NCBI RefSeq assembly: GCF_000956545.1 | Contig: NZ_JYIT01000070.1 | Coordinates: 1 to 64,000 of the forward strand | Length of the DNA: 64,000 bases | Source of the DNA: Microbacterium azadirachtae | Lineage (GTDB): Bacteria; Actinomycetota; Actinomycetes; Actinomycetales; Microbacteriaceae | Direction: 5' to 3' | Shown here: positions 41,614-52,838 of the stretch, one piece after another | Layout of the letters: every line of letters starts with the position of its first letter | Numbering within the stretch: the stretch's first letter is position 1 | Translations under genes and position numbers: made by a program | The notes under the pieces: model-generated | The model's database searches: none | Told to the model about the DNA's origin: nothing | The model's input: only the letters and a program-made list of their open reading frames with translations

Positions 41614-42354
41614 ATGGCCTCGCTCCTGTACGTCGGCGTGCGCCCTGAGCTGGATGCGGCCACGGCGGAGCGCGCGTCCTTCCGTGTCGCCCTCGGTGTC
41701 GGCCCCGAGGCGCTGGACCGCGTCGACCTCACCACCACGCCCCTGCCGGAGGACGCCTTCGACCGCTATGCCGGCTTCGTGATCGGGGGCTCCCCTTTCA
41801 ACGTCACCGACGTCCGCAAGTCGGAGACCCAGCGACGGGTCGAGGCGGATCTCGAGCGGATCGCCGCGCGGGCGATCGACGGAGCCACCACGGCGTTCTT
41901 CACCTGCTTCGGGATCGGCGTCGTGACGCGCCTGCTGGGCGGCGTCGTCGGCAGCGACAACCCCGAGGAGGCCGCCGCCGCCGAGATCCGCACCACGCCC
42001 GAGGGCACGGAGGATCCGCTGTTCGCCGCGGCCGGACCCCGCTTCCATGCGTTCACCGCGCACAAGGAGGGTTCGACCCAGCCGCCCCCGGGCGCCGTGC
42101 TGCTCGCCGGCAACGACGCCTGTCCGGTGCAGGCCTATCGCGTCGGGGCCGACCTGTATGCGACGCAGTTCCACCCGGAGCCGTCGCCGCGCGACTTCGC
42201 CGACCGGATGGTCTTCTACCGCACCACCGGGTACTTCGACCCCGACGCGTTCCACACCGTGCAGGAGGCCATCCTGGAGTCGGTCGTCACCGAGCCGTCC
42301 CGGATCCTGCACCGGTTCGGCGCCCGCGCCCTGGCGCGCCATCGCGATCGCTGA
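41614..42354 (+). CDS. Class I glutamine amidotransferase-like protein
   Basis: A 246-aa stand-alone GATase1 domain. The nucleophile cysteine is in TTAFFTCFGIGVV (near residue 94), and the His/Glu pair in YATQFHPEPSP (near residues 187-189). Stand-alone members include GMP synthase-like hydrolases that release ammonia or remove gamma-glutamyl groups. No synthetase partner is next to it. The motif around the cysteine is C-F-G rather than the commoner C-x-G-x-Q. Confidence 0.88.
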   Translation: MASLLYVGVRPELDAATAERASFRVALGVGPEALDRVDLTTTPLPEDAFDRYAGFVIGGSPFNVTDVRKSETQRRVEADLERIAARAIDGATTAFFTCFGIGVVTRLLGGVVGSDNPEEAAAAEIRTTPEGTEDPLFAAAGPRFHAFTAHKEGSTQPPPGAVLLAGNDACPVQAYRVGADLYATQFHPEPSPRDFADRMVFYRTTGYFDPDAFHTVQEAILESVVTEPSRILHRFGARALARHRDR

Positions 42355-42366
42355 GCGCCGGTCGCC

Positions 42367-42846
42367 TCAGCGCTCGCCGTGCAGCAGGGCGATCCGCTCG
42401 TCGAGGTAGGCGGCGAGCGGCATGAGCCCGCCGCCGACCGACCAGCGCACCGAGGGAACGCCGTCCGTCAGGACGAGCGGGCCGGAGGCGCCGCCGGCCG
42501 CGACCGCATCCAGGTCGATCGGTGCCCAGCCCACGTGCACGGTCTCGCCGTCGCGGAACCCGCCGCGGGAGGCCTCGGCGCGCCGCTCCGCCCTCGCGCG
42601 CGCCGACTCGGCCGCGTAGCCGCGGCGCACGGGCGCAGCCGCACGCAGCACCTCCGCGGTCGCGAAGACGGCGTCGTCGGCGATCAGCAGCACGCCCACA
42701 TGCCACGCGGATCCGACGCGCACGATGCGCGGCGCCCGCCAGCGCGAGGTCTTCTCACGCCCGAGCGCCTCCCGGGGCACGTCGGAGAGGGCGGACCTGG
42801 CCCGTTCCAGAAGGGATCCGAGCGCGGCGGTCGATTCGGCGGTCAC
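42367..42846 (-). CDS. Conserved protein of unknown function
   Basis: A 159-aa soluble protein I do not assign to a family. It has an alpha-helical N-terminus, an Ala/Arg-rich helix (residues about 75-95) and conserved-looking blocks WRAPRIVRVGSAWHVGVLLI, ETVHVGWAPIDLDAV and PSVRWSVGGGLMPLAAYLDE. GTG start at 42846 with TAGCCT 6 nt upstream. It is convergent with the amidotransferase (12-bp gap) and divergent from lacI. Confidence 0.7.
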   Translation of the reverse strand: MTAESTAALGSLLERARSALSDVPREALGREKTSRWRAPRIVRVGSAWHVGVLLIADDAVFATAEVLRAAAPVRRGYAAESARARAERRAEASRGGFRDGETVHVGWAPIDLDAVAAGGASGPLVLTDGVPSVRWSVGGGLMPLAAYLDERIALLHGER

Positions 42847-42852
42847 GCCTTC

Positions 42853-42858
42853 AGGCTA
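42853..42858 (-). promoter_or_regulatory. -10 hexamer of the 159-aa protein gene (TAGCCT)
   Basis: TAGCCT is followed by 6 nt and the GTG at 42846; leaderless layout. Confidence 0.5.
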
Positions 42859-42940
42859 AGCCTCGCCCCGGGCAGCGCGGTGCAGACCGGCACGGCCCCT
42901 CGCGCCGCGCCCGGGTGCACGGTGACGACCCGCGACCGTG

Positions 42941-42952
42941 TGATCGATATCA
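42941..42952. promoter_or_regulatory. Possible LacI autoregulatory palindrome
   Basis: TGATCGATATCA forms a partial inverted repeat (TGAT/ATCA arms) 49 nt before the lacI ATG. The central CG and AT-rich flanks suit a LacI-family site, but the match to the clearer site at 44149-44160 is weak. Confidence 0.3.
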
Positions 42953-43001
42953 TGCACGTGGGCGGGAGGCTGCTCCCGTCCCTCGTCCACGAACGGATCC
43001 G

Positions 43002-44030
43002 ATGACGACCGCCGCCCCGCCCGACCCCCGCCGCGTCCCCGCGATGGCCGACGTCGCGCGCCTCGCCGGGGTGTCGGCCCAGACGGTCTCCCGCACGCTG
43101 AGCGGCAACCCGAGCGTGCAGCCCGAGACGCGCGCCCGCGTGCTCGCCGCCGTGGAGCAGCTCGGCTATCGACGCAACAACGCCGCACGGGCCCTCTCCT
43201 CCGGGCGCAGCAGGGCGATCGGCGTGATCTCCCTGCGCACCGGGTTCTACTCCCGTTCGGCCGTGGCCGTCGGCATCGAGACGACCGCCGCCGACGCCGG
43301 CTACATCGTGAACTCGGTGACCACGCCGTCTCTCGACGCCGCCGAGATCGAAGCTGCGATGTCGCGGCTCGCCGATCAGGGCGTCGAGGGGATCGTGCTC
43401 GCGGTGCCGCTGATCTCCACGTCGCGGGCCATCGACGAGCTCACCCGCGCGGTGCCGACGATCACGATCGACGGGTCGCGCACCGCGTCGACCCAGGTGG
43501 TCGCGGTCGACCAGCGCGAGGTCGGCCTGATCGCGACCCGCCACCTGCTGGAGCTCGGCCATGAGACGGTCTGGCACGTCGCGGGCCCGCCGCAGTGGCT
43601 CGACGCGTCGAGCCGCGCCCAGGGCTGGCGGGACGCGCTCGCCGATGCGGGCCGCGAGGCCCCGCCCGAGATCACCGGCGATTGGTCGCCGGAGTCGGGG
43701 CACCGCGCGGGGCAGCTCCTGGCGCGGATCCCGGAGGTCACCGCGGTCTTCGTCGCGAGCGACGAGATGGCGTTCGGCCTCGCCCGCGCCTTCGCCGAGC
43801 ACGGCCGTGCGATCCCGGACGACGTGTCGATCGTCGGCGTCGACGACATCCCGCTCGCGGAGTTCTGCTCCCCCGCCCTCACCACGGTCGCCCAGCCCTT
43901 CGGCGACGTCGGACGCGTGGCGGTCGAGCACCTGCTGCACGCCATCGCGCATCCGGATGCCGTGCCCCCGGCCGAGTCGATCGCCCCGCGGCTGATCGTC
44001 CGCGCCTCCACGGCTGCCCTGCGGCGCTGA
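43002..44030 (+). CDS. LacI-family transcriptional regulator
   Basis: A 342-aa repressor. HTH and hinge: AMADVARLAGVSAQTVSRTL then VLAAVEQLGYRRNNAARALS (residues about 14-66); the sugar-binding periplasmic fold follows, with VASDEMAFGLARAF and VSIVGVDDIPLAEF. The start at 43002 gives the standard N-terminus. A LacI-type palindrome lies between this gene and the secreted protein downstream, so that protein is the likely target and a plant or microbial polysaccharide sugar the likely inducer (inferred). Confidence 0.93.
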   Translation: MTTAAPPDPRRVPAMADVARLAGVSAQTVSRTLSGNPSVQPETRARVLAAVEQLGYRRNNAARALSSGRSRAIGVISLRTGFYSRSAVAVGIETTAADAGYIVNSVTTPSLDAAEIEAAMSRLADQGVEGIVLAVPLISTSRAIDELTRAVPTITIDGSRTASTQVVAVDQREVGLIATRHLLELGHETVWHVAGPPQWLDASSRAQGWRDALADAGREAPPEITGDWSPESGHRAGQLLARIPEVTAVFVASDEMAFGLARAFAEHGRAIPDDVSIVGVDDIPLAEFCSPALTTVAQPFGDVGRVAVEHLLHAIAHPDAVPPAESIAPRLIVRASTAALRR

Positions 44031-44102
44031 CCCTCGCGAGGCCCGCCGGTTCCGCGAGGACCGCGAGGGCGGCGCAGGCCGGAGCACGGCGATGTTTGCG
44101 GT

Positions 44103-44160
44103 ATCCGAACCGGATTGCAAGGCGCCGAATCATCGGGAAAAGCTTGATGTTAGCGATAAC
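44103..44160 (+). promoter_or_regulatory. Operator region of the secreted protein gene
   Basis: GTTAGCGATAAC (44149-44160) is a classic LacI-family operator with central CG and only one mismatched pair. A second palindrome ATCCG-AAC-CGGAT lies at 44103-44115, about 45 nt upstream. The region is AT-rich for this genome and sits between lacI and the secreted protein. Confidence 0.65.
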
Positions 44161-44216
44161 TTGCGCGTAGCGTGTCCCCTGTTCTCCCCGCCTCGACGAT
44201 GCAGCAAGGAAGACCG

Positions 44217-46613
<2,397 letters not shown>

Positions 46614-46624
46614 GCCGTCCACGA

Positions 46625-46663
46625 CAGGAGGGGATCCGGGCCGCGGGCCCGGGTCCCCTCCTG
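46625..46663. terminator. Terminator of the secreted protein gene
   Basis: Arms 46625-46640 (CAGGAGGGGATCCGGG) and 46648-46663 pair at 15 of 16 positions around a 7-nt loop, starting 12 nt after the stop codon. Confidence 0.85.
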
Positions 46664-46753
46664 CGTCGCCTGCCGGTCGATCCGCCGCGATTCGCCTCCG
46701 CTGCGCGGGCACGGCAGAATCGACGCACACCCCGCTTGCAAGGAGACGACGCC

Positions 46754-47605
46754 ATGGCGCAGCCCGACACCGCACGACTGCTGATCACGTGCGCCGACCA
46801 GCCCGGCATCGTGGCCGCCGTCGCGGGAGTGCTCGCCGCGCACGAGGTGAACATCATCTCCCTCGACCAGCACTCCACCGACGCGGAGGGCGGCCGCTTC
46901 TTCCAGCGCACGGTGATCCACCGCGAGGGGCTCGCCGCCGCCCGCCCGGCGCTCGAGGCCGACCTCGCCGCGGTCGCGGAGCGCTTCGGCATGGAGTGGT
47001 CGCTGCACGACGCGTCCAAGCGCAAGCGGGTCGCGATCTTCGTGTCGAAGTACGACCACTGCCTCATGGAGCTGCTCTGGCGCACCCAGCGCGGACAGCT
47101 CGACATCGACGTCACGATGGTCGTCTCCAACCATCCGGATCTCGCCGAGTCGGTGCGGTCGTTCGGCGTGCCGTTCGTGCACATCCCCTCCGGGGACAAG
47201 GCGGAGATGGAGCGCCGCCAGCTCGAGCTGCTGCAGGGCAACGTGGATCTGGTCGTGCTCGCGCGCTACATGCAGATCCTCACGGACGACTTCATCGAGA
47301 GCCTCGGCGCCCCGGTGATCAACATCCACCACTCGTTCCTGCCGGCGTTCATCGGCGCCAACCCGTACGCCAGGGCCAAGGAGCGCGGTGTGAAGCTCAT
47401 CGGAGCCACCGCGCACTACGCCACGGCCGACCTCGACGAGGGCCCGATCATCGAGCAGGACGTCACCCGCGTGACCCACGCCGACTCGGCCGCCGAGCTG
47501 CAGGCGCGCGGCGCCGACGTGGAGCGGCTCGTGCTCGCGCGCGCGGTGCAGTGGCACGCCGACGACCGCGTCATCGTGCACGGCCGCTCGACCGTCATCC
47601 TCTGA
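46754..47605 (+). CDS. purU: Formyltetrahydrofolate deformylase (PurU)
   Basis: PurU hydrolyses 10-formyl-THF to formate and THF, balancing the one-carbon pool. The 283-aa protein has an N-terminal ACT domain (residues about 8-80; ADQPGIVAAVAGVLAAHEVN) and a formyltransferase domain with the catalytic Asn/His block INIHHSFLPAF and the Asp in GATAHYATADLDEGPII. ATG 46754 has AAGGAGA 8 nt upstream. It stands alone between the terminator and a convergent gene. Confidence 0.96.
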   Translation: MAQPDTARLLITCADQPGIVAAVAGVLAAHEVNIISLDQHSTDAEGGRFFQRTVIHREGLAAARPALEADLAAVAERFGMEWSLHDASKRKRVAIFVSKYDHCLMELLWRTQRGQLDIDVTMVVSNHPDLAESVRSFGVPFVHIPSGDKAEMERRQLELLQGNVDLVVLARYMQILTDDFIESLGAPVINIHHSFLPAFIGANPYARAKERGVKLIGATAHYATADLDEGPIIEQDVTRVTHADSAAELQARGADVERLVLARAVQWHADDRVIVHGRSTVIL

Positions 47606-47637
47606 CCCGGAGCATTCCCCCTCGCTCCTGACCGGCG

Positions 47638-48681
47638 TCAGACCGCGGGGATCCCCGCGGCGAGCTCGGCGAACGCCTCGGCCGCGGTCGCAGCACGCGC
47701 GAGCGGCGCCGCCTGTCCCATCCACAGCGACTGCAGGTCGGTCTTCTCCTGCTCGCCGGCCGCGGTGCGGAAGCGTCCGGTGATCCAGTTCTGCGCCGGG
47801 AAGGGCGCGATCGTCCCCGCGGCCTCGATCTCGGTGATGGCCCGGTTGCGCGCGCCGCGGGCGAGCCGGCCGCTCATCGCCCGGGTGAGCACCGTCTGCT
47901 CCGGCGGTGTCGCGCCGATCGCGGCGCGGTGCCCGGCGTTCGCGGCCGACTCGGCCGTCGCGAGGAACGCAGTGCCGACCTGCACGCCCTGCGCGCCGAG
48001 CGCGAACGCCGCGGCTGCTCCGCGGCGGTCGGCGATCCCGCCTGCCGCGATCACCGGCACATCGACCGCGTCGACGACCTGAGGCAGCAGGGCGAACAGT
48101 CCGATCAGCGACTGCTCGGCGCTCCCGAGGAACGACACGCGGTGCCCGCCCGCCTCGAGCCCCGTCGCGACGATCGCGTCGACGCCGCCGTCCGCGAGCG
48201 CACGAGCCTCCGCCACGGTCGTGGCCGTGCCGACGACACGGATGCCGCGGCGCTGCGCGTCGGCCACGAGCGCGGTCGACGGCACCCCGAACACCACGCT
48301 GAGCACCGCGGGAGCCGCCTCGAGGATCGCGTCGATCTGCTCCTCGACCGGGGGCAGGTAGCGCTCCGGGCGGGCAGGCGGCTCGAGGCCAACCTCGGCG
48401 AAGAACGGGGCGAGCGCCGCCGCGTACCCGTCGTGCTCGGGCCCGGGAACGACTTCGTCGCCCGTGGGCAGCCAGATGTTCACCGCGAAGGGCGCGTCGG
48501 TCGCCGCACGGATCCCGGCGATCGTGGTGCGGATGCGGTCGCCGTCGTAGCCGTACAACCCGTACGACCCGAGACCGCCGGCGTCGCTCACCGCCGCCGT
48601 GAGGGGGATCGAGCTCAGCCCGCCGAACGGACCGAGGATCACAGGGGTGCGGATGCCGAGGAGATCGGTGAGGGCGCTCAT
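47638..48681 (-). CDS. Nitronate monooxygenase-like FMN enzyme
   Basis: A 347-aa TIM-barrel flavoprotein of the 2-nitropropane dioxygenase family. N-terminal PVILGPFGGLSSIPLTAAVS resembles the family's P[MF]GG loop; FMN-phosphate binding is in VPVIAAGGIADRRG and GAQGVQVGTAFLA; EAGGH (near residue 170) contains the usual active-site His. The family oxidises propionate 3-nitronate or serves other, unknown roles. The start ATG 48681 is set by family length; the frame itself is open upstream. Confidence 0.88.
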   Translation of the reverse strand: MSALTDLLGIRTPVILGPFGGLSSIPLTAAVSDAGGLGSYGLYGYDGDRIRTTIAGIRAATDAPFAVNIWLPTGDEVVPGPEHDGYAAALAPFFAEVGLEPPARPERYLPPVEEQIDAILEAAPAVLSVVFGVPSTALVADAQRRGIRVVGTATTVAEARALADGGVDAIVATGLEAGGHRVSFLGSAEQSLIGLFALLPQVVDAVDVPVIAAGGIADRRGAAAAFALGAQGVQVGTAFLATAESAANAGHRAAIGATPPEQTVLTRAMSGRLARGARNRAITEIEAAGTIAPFPAQNWITGRFRTAAGEQEKTDLQSLWMGQAAPLARAATAAEAFAELAAGIPAV

Positions 48682-48722
48682 GCCTCCGAGGCTACGCCGC
48701 GACCCGCCTCGCGGGCCGAGAC

Positions 48723-49655
48723 TCAGTCGGGGACGACGGGGATGGATCCGGTGAGCGGAGAGGGCGGCTCCTCGTCGGGGCCCGAGCCGCGGCGACGGCG
48801 GGCGCCCGCGGTGACCCCGATGCTGGCGATCACGACCAGGGCCACCGCGGCGAGGCGCAGCGGTGACGCCTGCTGCCCCAGCACGAGCAGACCCGCGAGC
48901 GTCGCGAAGACCGGCTCCAGGCTGAGCAGGATCCCGAAGATCCGCTGCGGCAGCCGACGCAGAGCGGCGAGCTCGAGGATGTACGGGATGACCGAGGAGA
49001 GCAGCGCCGTGAGCGCGGCGAGCCCGAGCAGATGCGGATCCGCCACCGCCGTGATCGCGGCGGGCACCCCGAACGGCAGCAGCAGCACCGCGGCGACCGC
49101 GAGCGCCACGGCGAGCCCCTCCGTGCCGGTGGTGAGCGCGCCGACGCGAGTGCTCATCCGGATGTACATCACCCAGAACGCCGCCGCGATGAGGGCGAAC
49201 AGCACCCCCAGCGGGTCGAGGGCCGCCGCCCCGAGCAGCCCGTCGACCCCGAGCAGGGCCATGCCGACCAGGGCGACGCCGACCCAGACCGCATCGGCCA
49301 GGCGACGCGTGAGCACCGCGGCCAGCACGAGCGGTCCGAGGAACTCGATCGCGACGGCCGGGCCGATCGGGATCCGGTCGATCGCGGCGTAGAAGCTGCC
49401 GTTCATGGCGGCCAGCGAGATGCCGAACAGCACCGCGGCCGTCCACTGCGCGCGATTCCAGCGGTTGAGCCGGGGGCGGGCGATCACCAGCACGACGATC
49501 GCGGCGATGAGCACGCGCAGCGCGGTGACGCCCCACGAGCCGAGGGCCGGGAAGATCGTCGTCGCGACCGCCGCGCCGAACGGCAGCGAGAGGCAGGATC
49601 CGACGACCAGCAGCACGCCGAGCGCGGGCTGCTGCCGCGGTTCCTGAGAATTCAC
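48723..49655 (-). CDS. EamA-family (DMT) transporter
   Basis: A 310-aa protein with ten TM helices made of two EamA repeats (residues about 15-140 and 150-285), as in RhtA-like metabolite exporters. The second repeat ends LLVLGQQASPLRLAAVALVV, a typical EamA end. The substrate is unknown; amino-acid export is common. GTG start at 49655 with CAGGCT 6 nt upstream. Confidence 0.88.
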   Translation of the reverse strand: MNSQEPRQQPALGVLLVVGSCLSLPFGAAVATTIFPALGSWGVTALRVLIAAIVVLVIARPRLNRWNRAQWTAAVLFGISLAAMNGSFYAAIDRIPIGPAVAIEFLGPLVLAAVLTRRLADAVWVGVALVGMALLGVDGLLGAAALDPLGVLFALIAAAFWVMYIRMSTRVGALTTGTEGLAVALAVAAVLLLPFGVPAAITAVADPHLLGLAALTALLSSVIPYILELAALRRLPQRIFGILLSLEPVFATLAGLLVLGQQASPLRLAAVALVVIASIGVTAGARRRRGSGPDEEPPSPLTGSIPVVPD

Positions 49656-49703
49656 CCCTCAAGCCTGGCACGGGAGCCGGGTCCGGCGCGCCGTGCGACG
49701 TCC

Positions 49704-50858
49704 TCAGCGCGGGGTGAGGCCGACCCGCAGCGGGGCGCCCGGCGCCGCCGCCTCCACGAGCGCGGCGTCCACCGCCGCCAGCGGATGCACGGCGCCCACC
49801 GCGTCGGCGAACGGATAGGCCCGGCCGCGTCCGCCCATGAACGCCGCGGCGGCCTGCAGCTCGGACCCCGTGTAGTTGTGCACCCCGGCGACCGAGACGA
49901 GTCCGCGCACGATGCGCTCGGCGTCCAGCGGCACCGGATCCGCGGGGAACACGCTCCCCAGCAGCACCACCGCCCCGCCCACGTCGACGGCGTCGAGTGC
50001 GGCGCCGACCGCGTGACCCGAGGCCTCGACGACGAGGTCGAACCCCTCCTCGGCGGCGTCCTCCGGCTCGAGCGCGGTGAGTCCGAACCGCTCGGCGAAC
50101 GCGCGCCGGGCCGGATCCGGATCCGCGATCCGCACCTGTGCGCCCAGCTCGGCGGCGATCACCGCGGCGGTGAGCCCGACCAGTCCGGCGCCGAGCACGA
50201 GCACGCGCTCGCACGCGAGCACGGCGGCCTCAGAGGCCGTGGGAGACGGATCCGGACGGCTCCGTCCGCGCAGGGCGGCGCCCCGGGCGATGCCGGCCCA
50301 GGCGGTCGCGGTCGCGCACGAGACCGGCGCGAGCGCGGCCGCGGGCAGGGCCTCGGGGACGCGGACGATCGCCGTGCCCTCCCGCAGGTGCACGTGCCCG
50401 GCGAAGCCGCCGGTGAGCTCCCAGCGCGGCTCGATGCGCGCGTGCCCGTACTTCGCGAGCGTCCGGCACTTCTGCGTGAGCCCCGCCACGCAGCGGTCGC
50501 AGTGCCCGCACGACACGGTGACCGACCACACCACGCGGTCGCCGATGTGCAGTTCCGCACCCTCGACGGATCGCGCCCCCTCGTCGCCGATCGCGATGAT
50601 CCGGCCGACGCTCTCGTGCCCGAGCACGAGCGGCGCGGGCGCGTGGCGGCGTCCCTGCACGGTGTGGATGTCGGATCCGCAGATCGTCGACATCTCGACC
50701 GCGATCAGCACATCGTGCGGGCCGAGGGCCACGCCGGGCACGGCGAGCGCCTCGTGCGGCATCCCGACGCCGAGCCAGGCCATGGCGACGGCGGCCGGTC
50801 GCAGCGGCACGTCGTGCCGGTGCACTCCTTCGGCGGGGCGGGCCAGCGCCGCGCGCAC
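49704..50858 (-). CDS. Zinc-dependent alcohol dehydrogenase of a phosphonate cluster
   Basis: A 384-aa medium-chain dehydrogenase. Catalytic zinc: CGSDIHT and GHESVGRI. The structural zinc-like loop is CGHCDRCVAGLTQKC. NAD loop: VLVLGAGLVGLTAAV. It is the last gene of the phosphonate operon, where related dehydrogenases are recurrently found. It probably acts on an aldehyde or alcohol released by the other enzymes, for example acetaldehyde (inferred). GTG 50858 is separated from the previous stop by only 1 nt. Confidence 0.85.
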   Translation of the reverse strand: MRAALARPAEGVHRHDVPLRPAAVAMAWLGVGMPHEALAVPGVALGPHDVLIAVEMSTICGSDIHTVQGRRHAPAPLVLGHESVGRIIAIGDEGARSVEGAELHIGDRVVWSVTVSCGHCDRCVAGLTQKCRTLAKYGHARIEPRWELTGGFAGHVHLREGTAIVRVPEALPAAALAPVSCATATAWAGIARGAALRGRSRPDPSPTASEAAVLACERVLVLGAGLVGLTAAVIAAELGAQVRIADPDPARRAFAERFGLTALEPEDAAEEGFDLVVEASGHAVGAALDAVDVGGAVVLLGSVFPADPVPLDAERIVRGLVSVAGVHNYTGSELQAAAAFMGGRGRAYPFADAVGAVHPLAAVDAALVEAAAPGAPLRVGLTPR

Positions 50859-50859
50859 G

Positions 50860-51582
50860 TCAGCCCGCCGCGATCGGCGCGAGGGCCGGGAGCAGCCCGC
50901 GCTCGGAGAGCGCCGCAGCGAGGGCGGTCACATCGGGCAGCACCGCGTCGGGCTCCGCCGCCTCGAGCGCCGCGGCGTCATGCGCACCGCTGAGCACTCC
51001 GGCCACGAAGCCGGCTCCGGCCCTCCGGCCGGACTCGACGTCACTGACGGTGTCGCCGGCGACGGCCACCGCCTGCACCGACGAGGCGCCCGCGCGCAGC
51101 AGGGCGGTCAGCACCAGGTCGGGCGCGGGGCGGCCCCGACCGGCGTCGATCGGGGACAGCACGCCGTCCACGAGATCGCGCCAGTCCAGCGCGTCGAGCA
51201 GCGCGTCGCGCGTGACGGGGGCGAAGCCGGTGGTCAACCACACCTTCAGCCCGGCGCCCCGCAGCGCGCGGATGGCGTCTGCGGCGCCCGGGATCTCCGT
51301 CGCGCCCTGCTCCGCGACGATCTCGGCGTAGGCGGTCTCGAACTGGGCGGTGGCCCGCTCCGCGGCGGCGACGTCTCCGCCCGCGAGATGGGTGAACACG
51401 TCGATCTTGGACTGCCCCATCGTGTCGCGCACGTACTGCAGGGCGTCGCCCCAGCCGATCCGTGCGGCGACGCCGGTGCGCTCGGCAGCGCGCTGGAACG
51501 CCTGCTCCACGATGCCGTCGTCGAGCACGGTGGTCCCCGCCATGTCGAGCACGACCAGTTCGATGGGGGTGTGCGGGCTCAT
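50860..51582 (-). CDS. PhnX-like phosphonatase (HAD hydrolase)
   Basis: A 240-aa HAD protein closest to phosphonoacetaldehyde hydrolase. The nucleophile motif is DMAGTTV (Asp13), as in PhnX. Lining up TMGQSKIDVF (residues 54-63) with PhnX from memory, Met55 and Lys59 (Schiff base) match, but the PhnX histidine three residues after the lysine is Val62 here. C-terminal GDTVSDVESGRRAGA supplies the Mg site. It cleaves the C-P bond, probably of phosphonoacetaldehyde or a relative. The ATGA overlap with the FAD gene shows coupling. Confidence 0.85.
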   Translation of the reverse strand: MSPHTPIELVVLDMAGTTVLDDGIVEQAFQRAAERTGVAARIGWGDALQYVRDTMGQSKIDVFTHLAGGDVAAAERATAQFETAYAEIVAEQGATEIPGAADAIRALRGAGLKVWLTTGFAPVTRDALLDALDWRDLVDGVLSPIDAGRGRPAPDLVLTALLRAGASSVQAVAVAGDTVSDVESGRRAGAGFVAGVLSGAHDAAALEAAEPDAVLPDVTALAAALSERGLLPALAPIAAG

Positions 51583-52838
51583 GCGTTCTCCTCCTGTGCG
51601 ATGCCGCCGACGGTGGCGGACGTTCCGATGCCGCCGACGATGGCGGGCGTGTGTGCGTCTGCGGATCCGGCTGCCGACGCGGATCCCGCCGCGTCCCAGT
51701 CGAAGACGCGAGACGTCTCGAGCTCGGCGAGGCCGAGCCCGGTGGTCATGCCGATGCCCGTGGTCGCGGCGAGCGCGAGCACGCGCGGCGCGACCTCCTC
51801 GACGAGGAACTCCGAGCCGGCCGCGGCGTACACGCCCTGCCAGCGTTCGAGCACCCGGACCGACCGCACGTCGAACAGGGCCTCCGCCTCGGCGAGGAAG
51901 GCGTCGAAGGCGGCCTCCGGCTGGAACGGCCCCGGCTGGACGGCCTTGTGATGCGAGTCGCCGAGCAGCAGCGTGCCGTCGGGGAGCTGGGTGTACATCT
52001 GGTTCAGGTCGAGCGCGGCGAGCTCCGGGCGCTCCGCGTGCAGGCGCTCACGCAGCGGCGTCGCCGATCGGAGCTCCGCGAACCGGCGATAGCGCACGAG
52101 GGACCAGCCCGTGAGCAGAGGGGCGGGGAGCGGCCGCGGCAGGTCGGCCGAGACGCGCATCATGTCCAGAGCGCAGCGGATGACGCCTGCGCGCTCGGCG
52201 AGATCGGGCAGCAGCTGGTCCAGGTCGTGGTTGACGGCGACGACCACGTCGGCGGCGGCGATGTCGCCCCGGGTGGTCCGCACGATGCCGGTCCCCACGG
52301 CGGTCACGGCGGTGCGGAAGCGGAACTCCACGCCGAGGCGCGCGAGGTGGCGCACGATCGCGCCGGCGGCCTCACGCGGGTTCACCTGCAGATCCCCGAG
52401 CACCTGCGCGCCGCCCCGCGCGACGTCCGGCCGCACAGGGGCGAGCGCGACGATCTCGGCGGCGGTGAGCAGCCGGATCCCCTCACCGGCCTGGGCCTGC
52501 GCCGCCTCGTCGAGCAGGGCGAGCTCGTCGTCGGCGCGGGCGACCACCAGCGTGCCGCTCTCTCGCGCCCAGAAGCCGGCGTCGGCGGCCAGGTCCAGCC
52601 AGATCGCCCGCGACGCCTCGCCGTAGGTGCGCGCCGGCCCTTCCTGGGCGCCGATGCAGAGGTGCCCGAAGTTGCGGATCGAGGCGCCCACCGGGCGGTC
52701 GGTGCGGTCCACGACCACGACGCGCAGGCCGCGCCGCACGGCTGCGTACGCGGCGCCGAGGCCGACGATGCCGGATCCGACGACCGCGACGTCGAAACGG
52801 TCGCGCACGGGGCTCTCCCCGGAACCGAAGGCGCTCAT
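51579..52838 (-). CDS. FAD-dependent oxidoreductase of phosphonate catabolism
   Basis: A 419-aa flavoprotein of the DadA/glycine-oxidase fold. The FAD loop is VAVVGSGIVGLGAAYAAVRR (residues about 16-35); the C-terminal GIGMTTGLGLAELETSRV closes the FAD domain. This family recurs in phosphonate clusters, and related enzymes oxidise aminoethylphosphonate-type amines to phosphonoacetaldehyde. That would feed the PhnX-like hydrolase downstream. It overlaps phnE and the hydrolase gene by 4 nt each (ATGA). Substrate assignment is inference. Confidence 0.85.
   Translation of the reverse strand: MSAFGSGESPVRDRFDVAVVGSGIVGLGAAYAAVRRGLRVVVVDRTDRPVGASIRNFGHLCIGAQEGPARTYGEASRAIWLDLAADAGFWARESGTLVVARADDELALLDEAAQAQAGEGIRLLTAAEIVALAPVRPDVARGGAQVLGDLQVNPREAAGAIVRHLARLGVEFRFRTAVTAVGTGIVRTTRGDIAAADVVVAVNHDLDQLLPDLAERAGVIRCALDMMRVSADLPRPLPAPLLTGWSLVRYRRFAELRSATPLRERLHAERPELAALDLNQMYTQLPDGTLLLGDSHHKAVQPGPFQPEAAFDAFLAEAEALFDVRSVRVLERWQGVYAAAGSEFLVEEVAPRVLALAATTGIGMTTGLGLAELETSRVFDWDAAGSASAAGSADAHTPAIVGGIGTSATVGGIAQEENA

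Noticed and set aside
46664..46753. Possible riboswitch before purU
   Set aside because: The leader is short and shows no conserved glycine or folate-riboswitch segments; only a normal Shine-Dalgarno.
51370..51450. Loss of the Schiff-base lysine in the PhnX-like protein
   Set aside because: A first alignment put Asp53 at the lysine; placing Met55 and Lys59 on the PhnX Met49/Lys53 spacing shows the lysine is kept. Only the histidine differs.
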